Shown here: piece after piece, positions 40,112 to 49,128 of the stretch
Layout of the letters: each line of letters starts with the position of its first letter
How positions within the stretch are numbered: position 1 is the first letter of the stretch
From: Planctomycetota bacterium
Lineage (GTDB): Bacteria; Planctomycetota; JAJSAM01; JAJVHW01
Length of the DNA stretch: 64,000 nucleotides
Reading direction: 5' to 3'
NCBI GenBank assembly: GCA_024280885.1
Contig: JAJRPF010000005.1
Span: 1 to 64,000 of the forward strand
Notes under the pieces: model-generated
What the model saw: the letters and a program-made list of their open reading frames with translations, nothing else
The model's database searches: none
Told to the model about the DNA's origin: nothing
Program-made: the position numbers and the translations under genes

Positions 40112-43100
40112 CTACGAGACGGCCCCGACGGGGATGAGGCGTCGGAACGTCGCGCGCGTCTCGGTCCATGCGTCCAGTAGCGTTCTCGCGGCGCGGCTGG
40201 TCGTGCGCGCGGCGTGGTCCTCGAGGAGACCGCGTAGTGTCGTGGCCGCGTCGTCGTCGAGTTCCAGCGGGACCAGGAACTCGCGGTTGACGTGTTCGAG
40301 GTTGTCGCGGCGCAGGTAGAGCTCGCCGCCCGTCATCCCGGCACCGACGTTCTGGAGCACGCCACCGAGGATGACGACGCAGCCGTTGGTCATGTACTCG
40401 CACGCGTGCAGTCCGACTCCTTCGACGACGGCGGTCGCGCCACTGTTGCGCACCGCGAAGCGGTCGCCGGCCAGGCCTCCGACGTGCAGGCGGCCGCCGG
40501 TTGCGCCGTAGAGTGCGCAGTTGCCGATGATCGCGTTCTCGCCAGGATCGAAGGGCGCGTCGGGAGACGGGCGGATGATGACGCTGCCGCCGTTCATCCC
40601 CTTGCAGACGGAGTCGTTCGCCTCGCCGACGAGCTCGACGCGCACGCCGCGTGTCAGGAACACCGCGAAACCCTGTCCCGCACTGCCGTCGAAGCGCACC
40701 CGCACGGAGTCGGGAGGTGGACCGTAGTCGCGACCGTGCGTGTCGACGCCGGGGTGCATCTCGATGTCGCGCAGACGGCGGTCTCGCGCCGTCTCGGCGA
40801 TCGCGCCTGCCAGCCGACCGAGGACGGCGCGATCCGTTGGCTGCACGCTGTACGAGAGCTCGACCGGCGGCCCGCCAGTGATGGCTGCCGCGGCATCGGC
40901 GACGATCCGGTTGTTGAGCGCGCTCACGCCGGAGAAGAACGGCTTCACGTCGCGGGGCTCGCCGAGTGGCACCTCCGCCGTGAAACGCGAGAGGTCGATG
41001 CAACGCTCCGCGATCAGGTTCGCGTGGCGCGGATGCTCGGCGAGCAATTCCCCGCGTCCGGTCACGTCCGCCAGGCAGCGTGCGCCGACGTGCGCCAGAT
41101 GTGTGCGGGCGTCCTCGGCGAGCAGCATGAGCACGCGGGCCACATCGTCCGCGCGCCCCCGGTACTTGGCGGTGTACTTCGGTGCGTGTGTGGCGATCCC
41201 GGTGGGGCAGGTATTCTTCTCACAGACGCGCGCCATCACGCAGCCCTCGGCGATGAGCAGCAGCTTGCCGAACCCGAACTCTTGCGCACCGAGGAGCGCC
41301 GCGACGACGACGTCGCGCCCCGAGTGCAGTCCGCCGTCGGTGCGCAGAACGACGTTGTGCCGCAAGCCCTGCTCGACCAGCGTGCGGTGCGCCTCCGCGA
41401 GGCCGATCTCCCACGGCAGGCCCGCGTGTTTCATCGAGCTGATGGACGCCGCGCCGGTGCCGCCGTCACCGCCCGAGATCATGATCGCGTCGGCGCCGGC
41501 CTTCACGACACCGGCGGCGATCGTGCCGATGTTCTTCCCCGAGACGAGTTTCACCGTCACGCGCGCCGTCGGGACGACCTGCTTGAGTTCGTAGATCAAC
41601 TCCTTGAGATCTTCGATGCTGTAGATGTCGTGCTGTGGCGGCGGTGAGATCAGATCCACGTTGGGCATCGAATAGCGCGCCCGTGCGATCTCCGCGCCGA
41701 CCTTCACGCCCATCAGTTGGCCGCCTTCTCCCGGTTTGGCGCCCTGCGCGATCTTGATCTCGATTTCCTGCCCCGCGACCAGGTACTCCGCCGTGACCCC
41801 GAAGCGCCCCGACGCCACCTGTTTGACCGTCGCCGTCGTGCCGTCCACGAAGTAGTAGGGGTTCTCCCCGCCCTCGCCGCTCGCGCTGCGGCCGCCGACA
41901 CGTCGCATGGCGACGATGATGTCGCGCTGCGCCTCCGCGCTGATCGCACCGAAGGACATCGATCCGGAGCCGAACGTTGTGACGATCTCGCTCGCGGGCT
42001 GCACGTCATCGACGTCGACGGGCGTCGTCGCGGTGCGCAGCTCCAGTAGGTGCCGGATGTTGATGGGCTCGTCTTGCGCACCGAGTTCCAGATAGCGATC
42101 CCAGAGCGCGCGCTCCTGCGCACTTCCCGCGTCTGTCTCGCGCAGCAACTCGTGCAGCAATTTGGTGCGCCGCGCGGTCATGGAGTGTCGCTCGCCCTCG
42201 GCGCCGCGGTTGTGTTCGCGGTGTTGGTACGTGCGGGGAAGCCGCGTCTCCGCGGTCGCGCCTCGCGCGATCTCGGCGCGCGCCAGAATACTCCGTGCCA
42301 GCGCATCGAGAGTGAGGCCGCCGACGGGGCTCGTGAGCCCGCGGAAGTACGCGGCGACGATCTCTTCGCCGAGTCCGATGCACGAGAAGAGCTTCGCGCT
42401 CTGGTAGGCCCGGACCACCGAGATACCCATCTTGCTCATGATCTTGAGCAGCCCGGACTCGAGTGCCTCGATCAGGTTCCGTTCCCTTGCGGTGGGGGAT
42501 AGCTCGGCGAGGACGCGGCGGTTGTCGGTGCGCGCGATCTGTAACGCCAGCCGTGGGCTCACGGCCGTCGCGCCGAAACCGACGAGGCAGGCGACGTGAT
42601 GTGTCGAACGCACGTCGGCCGCGTCCACGACGATCGCCGCGTCGAGCCGGCGCCCGGCCGCGTTCAGCGCGCGCACCACCGCGCGCAGAGCGAGCAAGCT
42701 GGGGATCGGCGGCGTGTCGGGAGTCGCGTCACGATCGCTCAACACGATGATCCCGCGCCGCTCGCGTGCGGCCTGCACAGCGGCGGATCCCAGCCCGTCG
42801 AGGCGTTCGCGCATTCCGTCGGGACCGGCGTCTCGCGCGAACGTGATCGCGAGCTCGCAAGGAACGATGCGCGGCCGGATGCGGTCGTCGTCCGCGACGC
42901 GACGCAGCGCCGCCATCTGCGAAAGCGAGAGGATCGGGCTGTCGACCTCGATGGCGGGCGGAGCGGGGATCAACTCCTTCGGTTGGAAGACATTCGGTCG
43001 CCGGCCGAGGTAGGTCGTGAGATCGGTCACTAACCGCTCGCGGAGGAAGTCCACCGCGGGGTTCGTGACCTGCGCGAAATCCTGGAAGAAGTGGTCGAAG

Positions 43101-44512
43101 AACGAGCGCGGCTGCTCCGAGAGCAGTGCCGGGCGCGCGGTGTCGCCCATCGACCCGATCGGCTCCTTGCCGGTGGCGATCATGGGCACCAGGATCATCT
43201 CGAGTTCTTCGTGTGTCAGGCCGAAGAGGTGCCGCTCGTGCGTGGGCGCTGGGGCGTCGTCGCACGGAACGTCGATCAGCGAGATCAGTCGCGGATCGAA
43301 GGTCGCGTCGCGGTTCGTCTCGGAGTGCGCGGGGTCGCGAAAGCGGGTGTCGCCGGTCTCCAGATCGACGCGCACTCCCGACCCCGCGACGAGCGTGCCC
43401 TTCGCCAGCACATCCCCCTCGTCCACACCGAAGATCCCCGCCTCGGACGCGAGGTGGAACTCGTCCGCAGTCATCGCCCAGCGGCACGGGCGGAACCCGT
43501 TGCGATCGAGCCGAGCGCCGATCGTCTTGCCGTCACAGAACGTGATAAACGCGGGCCCGTCCCACGGCTCCATCGCGCGACTCCAGAAGCGGTGGTAGTC
43601 CGTCCGCTCCGTGGCGCTCGGGATCATGATTGCGAGGATCTCTTCGAGATGGGGGATCGAGCTCCGGAACTTGAGCGCCTCGACCATCTCGTTGACGTTG
43701 CCCGAGTCGCTGATGCCCTCGCGCGTCAGCAACTCGTCCGGGGCGACGCCGAGATCCTGCTCGCGCGAGTACGCCCACGAACGGTTGCCTGCGATCGTAT
43801 TGATCTCGCCGTTGTGGCCGAGCATCCGGAACGGCTGCGCCTTGTCCCACGACGTGCGCGTATTGGTGCTGAAGCGTCGGTGGAAGAGCGCGAAGCGTGT
43901 CTCGAACGCCGGGTTGTCAAGGTCGGGATAGAAACGCGCGAGGTCCGCGGAGCGCGTCAGCGCCTTGTAGACGATCGTGCGCGACGACAGTGACGTGAAG
44001 AAGAGGTGGTGGTCGAGACCCGCTTCCCGCCCCTTGGTCCGTGTCGCCTGTTTGGCGAGATGGAGCAGCGTCTCGAATGCGTACGCCGTACGAATGCGCG
44101 ACGGGCGCGCGATGAACGCGTGGCGGATCACGGGCATCGACGCGCGCGCCTGGGGGCCGAGCACGCTCGGCTCGACCGGCACGTCGCGATAGCCGAGGAC
44201 CTCCATCCCGTGGAAGGCGAAGGTCTCCTCGAACACGCGCTGCGGTGTCCCGGTGCGCTCCGCGTCCGGTGTGATGAAGAGGGTGGCGACCGCCACCGAG
44301 CCGCGCTCTTGGCCCAACATCTCGAAGGGGATGTCGGCCATCACGCCCGCGCCATCGCCGGTCACGTGATCGGCGCCGCACGCCCCGCGATGTTCCACAC
44401 ACTCCAGCGCATCGAGTGCGCGACGCAGAATGCCATGGCTGGCCCGGGCGTGGCGATTGACCACGAACCCCGTGCCGCACGACGACTTCTCCTCACCACG
44501 CGAGAACGACAT
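40112..44512 (-). CDS. gltB: Glutamate synthase, large (alpha) subunit
   Basis: 1466 aa, usual length. Transfers the glutamine amide to 2-oxoglutarate to make two glutamates. The class II glutaminase domain begins at C12 (SSCGTGFVV) after an 11-residue propeptide that must be removed. The FMN/synthase domain includes DLISPPPQHDIYSIEDLKEL and VSGGDGGTGAASISS. The 3Fe-4S cysteines are C1091, C1097 and C1102 (GCVMARVCEKNTCPTGIAT). The C-terminal GXGXG helix domain is present. The small subunit GltD is not adjacent, so it is either elsewhere or the enzyme uses ferredoxin. The start region carries a hairpin that can mask the ribosome binding site. Confidence 0.97.
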   Translation of the reverse strand: MSFSRGEEKSSCGTGFVVNRHARASHGILRRALDALECVEHRGACGADHVTGDGAGVMADIPFEMLGQERGSVAVATLFITPDAERTGTPQRVFEETFAFHGMEVLGYRDVPVEPSVLGPQARASMPVIRHAFIARPSRIRTAYAFETLLHLAKQATRTKGREAGLDHHLFFTSLSSRTIVYKALTRSADLARFYPDLDNPAFETRFALFHRRFSTNTRTSWDKAQPFRMLGHNGEINTIAGNRSWAYSREQDLGVAPDELLTREGISDSGNVNEMVEALKFRSSIPHLEEILAIMIPSATERTDYHRFWSRAMEPWDGPAFITFCDGKTIGARLDRNGFRPCRWAMTADEFHLASEAGIFGVDEGDVLAKGTLVAGSGVRVDLETGDTRFRDPAHSETNRDATFDPRLISLIDVPCDDAPAPTHERHLFGLTHEELEMILVPMIATGKEPIGSMGDTARPALLSEQPRSFFDHFFQDFAQVTNPAVDFLRERLVTDLTTYLGRRPNVFQPKELIPAPPAIEVDSPILSLSQMAALRRVADDDRIRPRIVPCELAITFARDAGPDGMRERLDGLGSAAVQAARERRGIIVLSDRDATPDTPPIPSLLALRAVVRALNAAGRRLDAAIVVDAADVRSTHHVACLVGFGATAVSPRLALQIARTDNRRVLAELSPTARERNLIEALESGLLKIMSKMGISVVRAYQSAKLFSCIGLGEEIVAAYFRGLTSPVGGLTLDALARSILARAEIARGATAETRLPRTYQHREHNRGAEGERHSMTARRTKLLHELLRETDAGSAQERALWDRYLELGAQDEPINIRHLLELRTATTPVDVDDVQPASEIVTTFGSGSMSFGAISAEAQRDIIVAMRRVGGRSASGEGGENPYYFVDGTTATVKQVASGRFGVTAEYLVAGQEIEIKIAQGAKPGEGGQLMGVKVGAEIARARYSMPNVDLISPPPQHDIYSIEDLKELIYELKQVVPTARVTVKLVSGKNIGTIAAGVVKAGADAIMISGGDGGTGAASISSMKHAGLPWEIGLAEAHRTLVEQGLRHNVVLRTDGGLHSGRDVVVAALLGAQEFGFGKLLLIAEGCVMARVCEKNTCPTGIATHAPKYTAKYRGRADDVARVLMLLAEDARTHLAHVGARCLADVTGRGELLAEHPRHANLIAERCIDLSRFTAEVPLGEPRDVKPFFSGVSALNNRIVADAAAAITGGPPVELSYSVQPTDRAVLGRLAGAIAETARDRRLRDIEMHPGVDTHGRDYGPPPDSVRVRFDGSAGQGFAVFLTRGVRVELVGEANDSVCKGMNGGSVIIRPSPDAPFDPGENAIIGNCALYGATGGRLHVGGLAGDRFAVRNSGATAVVEGVGLHACEYMTNGCVVILGGVLQNVGAGMTGGELYLRRDNLEHVNREFLVPLELDDDAATTLRGLLEDHAARTTSRAARTLLDAWTETRATFRRLIPVGAVS

Positions 44513-44521
44513 GAATGCGCA

Positions 44522-44539
44522 ACCCTCCTACAGGAGGAT
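44522..44539 (-). promoter_or_regulatory. Hairpin sequestering the gltB ribosome binding site
   Basis: On the minus strand ATCCTCC, loop TGTA, GGAGGGT form a 7-bp stem (one T-G pair). The 3' arm contains the AGGAGG Shine-Dalgarno, 10 nt before the gltB ATG. When folded the site is hidden, so it could gate translation. Confidence 0.55.
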
Positions 44540-44626
44540 ACTCCACACAGAAGGCGGAACCTCCACGCGGATATCGCACATGGAGGAATTGGCGAACGCC
44601 TGCCGATGCACACTGGTCAGCGGGCG

Positions 44627-46282
44627 TCATCCCGGCGCGGTGATGGGGGCGTCGAGATCTCGATGGTCATGCGCTTGGCTCTGCTCCTCGCCGTCAACGG
44701 CCGGATACGCGGCGATCTCGCCGTCGAAGCGCGCGCCGTAGTCCACGGCGACGCCGTAGTTCGGGTCTTCGATCACATTGACCTCGACCAGGTCGCCGGC
44801 CTTCTCGAGCAGCGCGCGACAGTCGGGGCTGAGGTGCCGCAGATGCAGGCGCTTCCCAGCGCGCTTGTACTTCTCGGCCAACGCGTCGATGGCGTGCAAT
44901 CCGCTGTGATCGAGTACCCGGGTCTCGAGGAAGTCGACGATGACCTCGTCGGGGTCTTCGCGGGGCTTGAAGAGCGCGGCGAAGCTCTCCACAGACGCGA
45001 AGAAGAGCGTGCCGTCGAGGAGGTAGATCTTCTGGCCCTCATCGATCACCTCGACCCGCGCGTGGATCCGCTGACTGGCCTTCCATGCGAGCACCAACGC
45101 GGAGACGATCACGCCGATGACGACAGCGACGGCAAGATCGCTGAAGACGGTGACGAGCGACACGAGCACCAGCACGAATGCGTCCGACTTGGGGATCTTG
45201 TGCATGATCCGAAGGCTCGACCAGGCAAACGTCCCGATGACGACGACGAACATCACGCCGATCAAGGCCGCGAGTGGGATCATCTCGATCCAGCGCGAAG
45301 CGAAGAGGACGAAGCCGAGCAGGAAGAGTGCCGACGCGACACCGGCGACGCGTGTGCGGCCCCCGGACTCGACGTTGATCATGCTTTGACCGATCATGGC
45401 GCAGCCGCCCATGCCTCCGAAGAACCCGGTAACGATGTTCGCACCGCCCTGGGCGATGCACTCCTTGCTCGCCTTGCCGTGCGTCTCCGTCAGTTCCGCG
45501 ACCAGGTTCAGAGTCAGCAGACTTTCGATCAACCCGATCAGCGCGAGGATCGCGGCATAGGGGAAGATGATCCTCAGAGTCGCCCACGAGAACGGGACGT
45601 TCGGGACACTGAACGAGGGGAGATCCCCCGCGATCGACGCCATGTCACCGACGTTGCGCACGTCCAGACCCAGGCCCAGAACGACGACTGTCGTCAGTAC
45701 AATGCCGACCAAGGGAGCGGGCACCGCCTTCGTCACCTTACCAGCCCCCCAGATCACGAACATCGTGAAGAGCGAGAGGCCCAGAACGAGCGAGAAGTCC
45801 GCGGCCGGCAGCCACGACTTGCCCCCGGCGCCATCGTCGACCTGGAACTGGCCGACCTGCGCCAACAGGATCACGATCGCGAGACCGTTCACGAACCCGA
45901 GCATGACGGGATAGGGAACGAGGCGGATGAACTTCCCCAGGTGCAGCAGCCCTGCCAACACCTGCAACACACCCATGAGGATGACGGCAGCGAAGAGGTA
46001 CTCGACGCCGTGGTTTGCGACGAGTGAGACGAGCACGACGGCCAGTGCTCCGGTCGCGCCGGAGATCATGCCGGGGCGACCGCCGAAGATTGCCGTGATG
46101 AGTCCGACGGTGAACGCAGCGTAGAGTCCGACGAGCGGCTCGACACCCGCGACGAACGCGAATGCGATGGCCTCGGGAACGAGTGCCATGGCGACGGTGA
46201 GTCCAGAGAGAATCTCGGTTCGGAGTCGCGCCCGGCCGAGGCTGGGCGCCGTGACGGCAGGGAGCGGGGATGCGGAGTGCAC
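44627..46282 (-). CDS. SulP-family anion transporter with STAS domain
   Basis: 551 aa. The SulP transmembrane core (residues 20-400, 12-14 helices) begins LRTEILSGLTVAMALVPEAI with the conserved ALVPEAIAF and GLYAAF motifs and IFGGRPGMISGATGA, the anion-binding SG.TGA signature. The cytoplasmic STAS domain is at about 430-540 (VIDEGQKIYLLDGTLFFASV, LDHSGLHAIDALAEKYK). Members move sulfate, bicarbonate or other anions, often with Na+ or H+. The short form with these motifs resembles BicA-like bicarbonate/sulfate carriers, but the substrate is not settled. GTG start at 46282 with AAAGGA 10 bases upstream. Confidence 0.93.
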   Translation of the reverse strand: MHSASPLPAVTAPSLGRARLRTEILSGLTVAMALVPEAIAFAFVAGVEPLVGLYAAFTVGLITAIFGGRPGMISGATGALAVVLVSLVANHGVEYLFAAVILMGVLQVLAGLLHLGKFIRLVPYPVMLGFVNGLAIVILLAQVGQFQVDDGAGGKSWLPAADFSLVLGLSLFTMFVIWGAGKVTKAVPAPLVGIVLTTVVVLGLGLDVRNVGDMASIAGDLPSFSVPNVPFSWATLRIIFPYAAILALIGLIESLLTLNLVAELTETHGKASKECIAQGGANIVTGFFGGMGGCAMIGQSMINVESGGRTRVAGVASALFLLGFVLFASRWIEMIPLAALIGVMFVVVIGTFAWSSLRIMHKIPKSDAFVLVLVSLVTVFSDLAVAVVIGVIVSALVLAWKASQRIHARVEVIDEGQKIYLLDGTLFFASVESFAALFKPREDPDEVIVDFLETRVLDHSGLHAIDALAEKYKRAGKRLHLRHLSPDCRALLEKAGDLVEVNVIEDPNYGVAVDYGARFDGEIAAYPAVDGEEQSQAHDHRDLDAPITAPG

Positions 46283-46724
46283 GGAGTGCGTCCTTTGGAA
46301 GGGGAACGGGGAATGGCCCCAGCGGAGGAGCGTCGCTGGTCGGGGCGGGAAGAACGTCGCAGAGCGCGTCGTCTTGCCGCGGTGCCATCAGTTGCGCGGA
46401 TTAACGCAGCGCGCACGCCAGAGGCAGCGGTCTTTCCGAAGGTCGCTGGAAGGAAATGCTCGCGATACCGAAATGGGAAGAGCGGGCTGGGCGCCCGCGC
46501 GCAGTCGCGTCGCTCTGGAACTCGATTGCGTAGTGGCACCCGCGCCCCGCGCGACCGTAGCCGCAACGCGCTTTCACGCGGGCGCGCATCGCGACGAGAT
46601 TGCGTCAACCACGGGCGTTCGGCAGTCGCGATCTGCGTTGCAAACTTCGTCGCTGGGATCCGCCGCACGCGAAGCGGGCGCAAGTTGTTCAGCGGCGCGC
46701 GCGCCCCACGGCATCCTCCTCTCC
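46283..46724. other. 442-bp divergent intergenic region
   Basis: Lies between the sulP-type gene (leftward) and the small protease-like gene (rightward), so it must contain both promoters. No gene, repeat or hairpin-terminator was identified in it. Confidence 0.45.
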
Positions 46725-47183
46725 ATGCATCCGGGACCCGAGGTCTGGCACGAAGCAGGGCATGCCGTCGTGGCGCGCTGGCAAGGCGGTGTCGTGCGCG
46801 AGGTGACCATCGAGTCCGAGTTGGACGATCACATGAGCCATACCGAGGTGGAGTGGTCCGGGTTCGGCGCGATCGAGCGTGCGCGCCGCGCGGCGATGGT
46901 CTCGCTCGCGGGTCCCATCGCCGAGATGCTCGAAACGGGTGCGGACCCCACCGACCCGGCGACGCTTTCCACCTGGCGTGGTGACTGGGAGGGCGCGATC
47001 AACTCCATTCGACGCCTCTCGACGCGCGCCGAAGAGCGCTACCGCATTCGCAAGCAGATGGTGCAGGAGATCACGGCGTTCCTCCGCGATCCGACGGTTC
47101 GCGAACGTCTGGCGCGTGTCGTCGACGCACTTGATGCACACGGCACGCTGGACGAGACACTCTTCGACGACGCGCTGGGGTAG
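46725..47183 (+). CDS. Small HEAGH zinc-protease-like protein, 152 aa
   Basis: The N-terminus MHPGPEVWHEAGHAVVARWQ contains a perfect HExxH zinc site at residues 9-13, in the WHEAGHAVVA form of FtsH/M41-like peptidases. MVSLAGPIAEML at about residue 60 corresponds to the M41 'SLAGRAAE' helix that completes the site. The usual AAA+ and membrane parts of FtsH are absent, so it is a stand-alone domain that could be a regulator-cleaving protease or a non-proteolytic relative. The rest is helical. No clear ribosome binding site. Confidence 0.75.
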   Translation: MHPGPEVWHEAGHAVVARWQGGVVREVTIESELDDHMSHTEVEWSGFGAIERARRAAMVSLAGPIAEMLETGADPTDPATLSTWRGDWEGAINSIRRLSTRAEERYRIRKQMVQEITAFLRDPTVRERLARVVDALDAHGTLDETLFDDALG

Positions 47184-47564
47184 CGCGGCCGATGACGCGC
47201 GTTCGCCGCGAACCGGCTGCGCCCCGCCCGCGTTAGATCCGGCATGACGGCGTTACTCTTCACTCTTCGGGCCCGAATCCGTTGGCTCCGTCTTGATTGG
47301 CGTGCCGGTGATGACATCGCACCTCTGGCACGCGAATGAACTCATGACGCATGTGGCTGTGACGGCGAGCTCGAGGTCCTCTCCGCGGCGCACAGCTGGT
47401 TCTGGCGTGGGCCGTAGCGGTCGCACTCGAGCACCAGCAACCCGGTCGATCGCGTGCGCGTACGGCTCCCAGAGGGCGGTCACCGCAGCGGTCACTTGCG
47501 GCGCGGCAGTTGGCTCGGCGGCATGCTGAGCACCGACGGGGCGGCGGCTTGACAGCATGCGGCT
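47184..47564. other. 381-bp gap with one doubtful minus-strand ORF
   Basis: A minus-strand frame at 47253-47558 ends GEDLELAVTATCVMSSFACQ followed by RCDVITGTPIKTEP. It could be a small cysteine-containing protein, but it has no ribosome binding site and its N-terminal half looks non-coding, so it is not called as a gene. Confidence 0.4.
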
Positions 47565-47889
47565 GTGCGTCGCGCTCTCTCCCTCTTGCTACTCGCGATC
47601 GTTGGCGTCGTCGTCTCGGCGTCCGGCTGGGCGTCCGGCTGGGCGTCCGGCTGGGCGGACTCGCCAACGCTCCGTGTGAGCCTCCCGCCCGGAAGGAGAG
47701 TCGCTGAGACCGTGCATTCGGACGTCGGTGGAGACGGACGACGATGGCACGTTCGAGGTCCCCGGTCTCGAGCCAGGAACCCTCTACGCGGTCAGCGCCC
47801 GGGACTATCCATACGGCGGGTGGATCAACTTCACTGACATACGCCTCGGCGACCGCGGACTCCGCGGTGTCGCGCTGGAGATGAAGTGA
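47565..47889 (+). pseudogene. Frameshifted secreted CnaB-type protein
   Basis: GTG 47565 starts a signal peptide (RRALSLLLLAIVGVVVSASG) followed by three 12-bp tandem repeats coding ASGW. From about 47701 coding continues in another frame as the tail of a CnaB-like repeat (TSVETDDDGTFEVPGLEPGT, ending GVALEMK, stop 47887-47889). The two halves belong together but the frame is broken between 47680 and 47705 and the middle is shorter than normal. Confidence 0.6.
47619..47654 (+). repeat. 12-bp tandem repeat, three copies
   Basis: GCGTCCGGCTGG three times in a row, within the signal-peptide region of the frameshifted gene. Confidence 0.9.
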
Positions 47890-48183
47890 TGGCCATGGTT
47901 CCGTGCCGTCGCGATTGTCGAGATCGTGAGTTCGCCGAGACCCGCCTGCTACGCATCGGCGGGTCCGGATGGCACGTCGAGATCGCGAACGGAACCGGCC
48001 GCTCGATCACACTTCACATGGGGGTACCCGACTCGTCCACGAGGGCTCGGAACTCTCCCGCATCTCTCGCCCGACGTCCGATTTGCTCTACGCTGTGGAC
48101 TCCGCCGGGGGCGTCGTCGAACTCGTGTGCGACCCGAACTCCCCAAGCTGGATTCGCGGGTGGAAGTTACTGGGGGTCTGTCG
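47889..48183 (+). pseudogene. Broken small hypothetical gene before lepB
   Basis: ATG 47889 overlaps the previous stop (TGATG). The first part reads LLRIGGSGWHVEIANGTGRS then ITLHMG. After a GGGGG run at about 48020 the protein-like sequence continues one frame over as TRLVHEGSELSRISRPTSDL and VDSAGGVVELVCDPNSPSW, then runs into the start of the signal peptidase gene. Either a natural frameshift in the G-run or a sequence error. No family recognised. Confidence 0.5.
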
Positions 48184-49029
48184 ATGTCGGTCCGTCGTCG
48201 TCCGTGGTTCGCCGCGCTGTTGTCGTTCGTGGTCCCGGGGACCGGTCAACTCTACGGCGGAAGGCTCAAGCGCGGCCTGGTGCTCTTTGGACTCCACGCG
48301 CTCGCGGTCGCTGCGTTCTGCCTGGTGGCGTGGGTTCCGCGAGGCGCGACCGGGTTCGCGCTGCTGTCCGTCGCCGCGGTCGCGACGCCACTGGTGCTCG
48401 TGCTTGCTGTGATCGATGCATTCCTGGTCGCGCGCCGGGCGCCGCCTGACGGCCCGCTGCGTGACTTCCAGCGCCCGTCGGTGTATCTCCTGCTCCTCGT
48501 CGTCGGTCTGATGACGTTCATCGGTACGAGCACGTACGCGGGACGTCACCTCTTCCACGCCTACATGGTCCCGACTGCGAGCATGCAGCCGACGGTGCGA
48601 CGCGGGGATCGGGTACTCGCGAACGTCCGGCGCTATCGCTCCGGTCCGATCCAACGCGGTGACACCGTCGTCTTCGTCGCGCCCGATTCCGACGAGGAAT
48701 ACGTCAAGCGCGTGATCGGACTGCCGGGCGAGCGCGTGCGGGGGCGACGCGGAGAGATCCTGATCGACGGCGAGCCGCTCCCGCTTACCGACGTCGCCGA
48801 TCTCGGAGCGCGTGAGACCGCCGGAGGGCGAACGTACGCCGTGCTTCCGGGCCGGAGCTTCGCCGCGATTGTGGTGCCGGACGACTGCTTCTTCGTCCTC
48901 GGCGACAACCGCGCGGCGTCGCGGGACAGTCGGCATTTCGGCGCGGTCCCGCGCACGCGGATCCGCGGCAGCGTCGAGTACCGGTTCTGGTCGACCGACC
49001 CGCTTAGCCCGATCGGTCTGATCGACTGA
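48184..49029 (+). CDS. lepB: Signal peptidase I
   Basis: 281 aa membrane protease that removes signal peptides from exported proteins. Catalytic serine S133 in VPTASMQPTV and general base K175 in EEYVKRVIGLPGE, with the closing box CFFVLGDNRAASRDSRHFG: all boxes B-E present. The N-terminal 115 residues form an extra region with four membrane helices, starting RRPWFAALLSFVVPGTGQLY, a GQ(L/F)Y-type extension often found ahead of SPase I in planctomycetes and related groups. ATG 48184 precedes this extension directly. Confidence 0.95.
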   Translation: MSVRRRPWFAALLSFVVPGTGQLYGGRLKRGLVLFGLHALAVAAFCLVAWVPRGATGFALLSVAAVATPLVLVLAVIDAFLVARRAPPDGPLRDFQRPSVYLLLLVVGLMTFIGTSTYAGRHLFHAYMVPTASMQPTVRRGDRVLANVRRYRSGPIQRGDTVVFVAPDSDEEYVKRVIGLPGERVRGRRGEILIDGEPLPLTDVADLGARETAGGRTYAVLPGRSFAAIVVPDDCFFVLGDNRAASRDSRHFGAVPRTRIRGSVEYRFWSTDPLSPIGLID

Positions 49030-49128
49030 GCCGGAGCGTCGTGCAGTGCCGCGCGGGGAGAGGCCGGATCCGCCTGTGTTGGCTCCGCGTCTCTTGTGAC
49101 CTCTACGTGGCGCGCCTGATGCTCGGTG

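Noticed and set aside
39690..41003. Long minus-strand frame over the end of gltB
   Set aside because: Arg-rich translation antisense or out of frame to gltB; a typical high-GC shadow frame.
40292..41647. 451-codon plus-strand frame antisense to gltB
   Set aside because: No ribosome binding site and no protein-like features; the antisense frame of a well-recognised enzyme.
44006..46027. 673-codon plus-strand frame antisense to sulP and gltB
   Set aside because: His/Asp/Arg-rich shadow of the two real genes.
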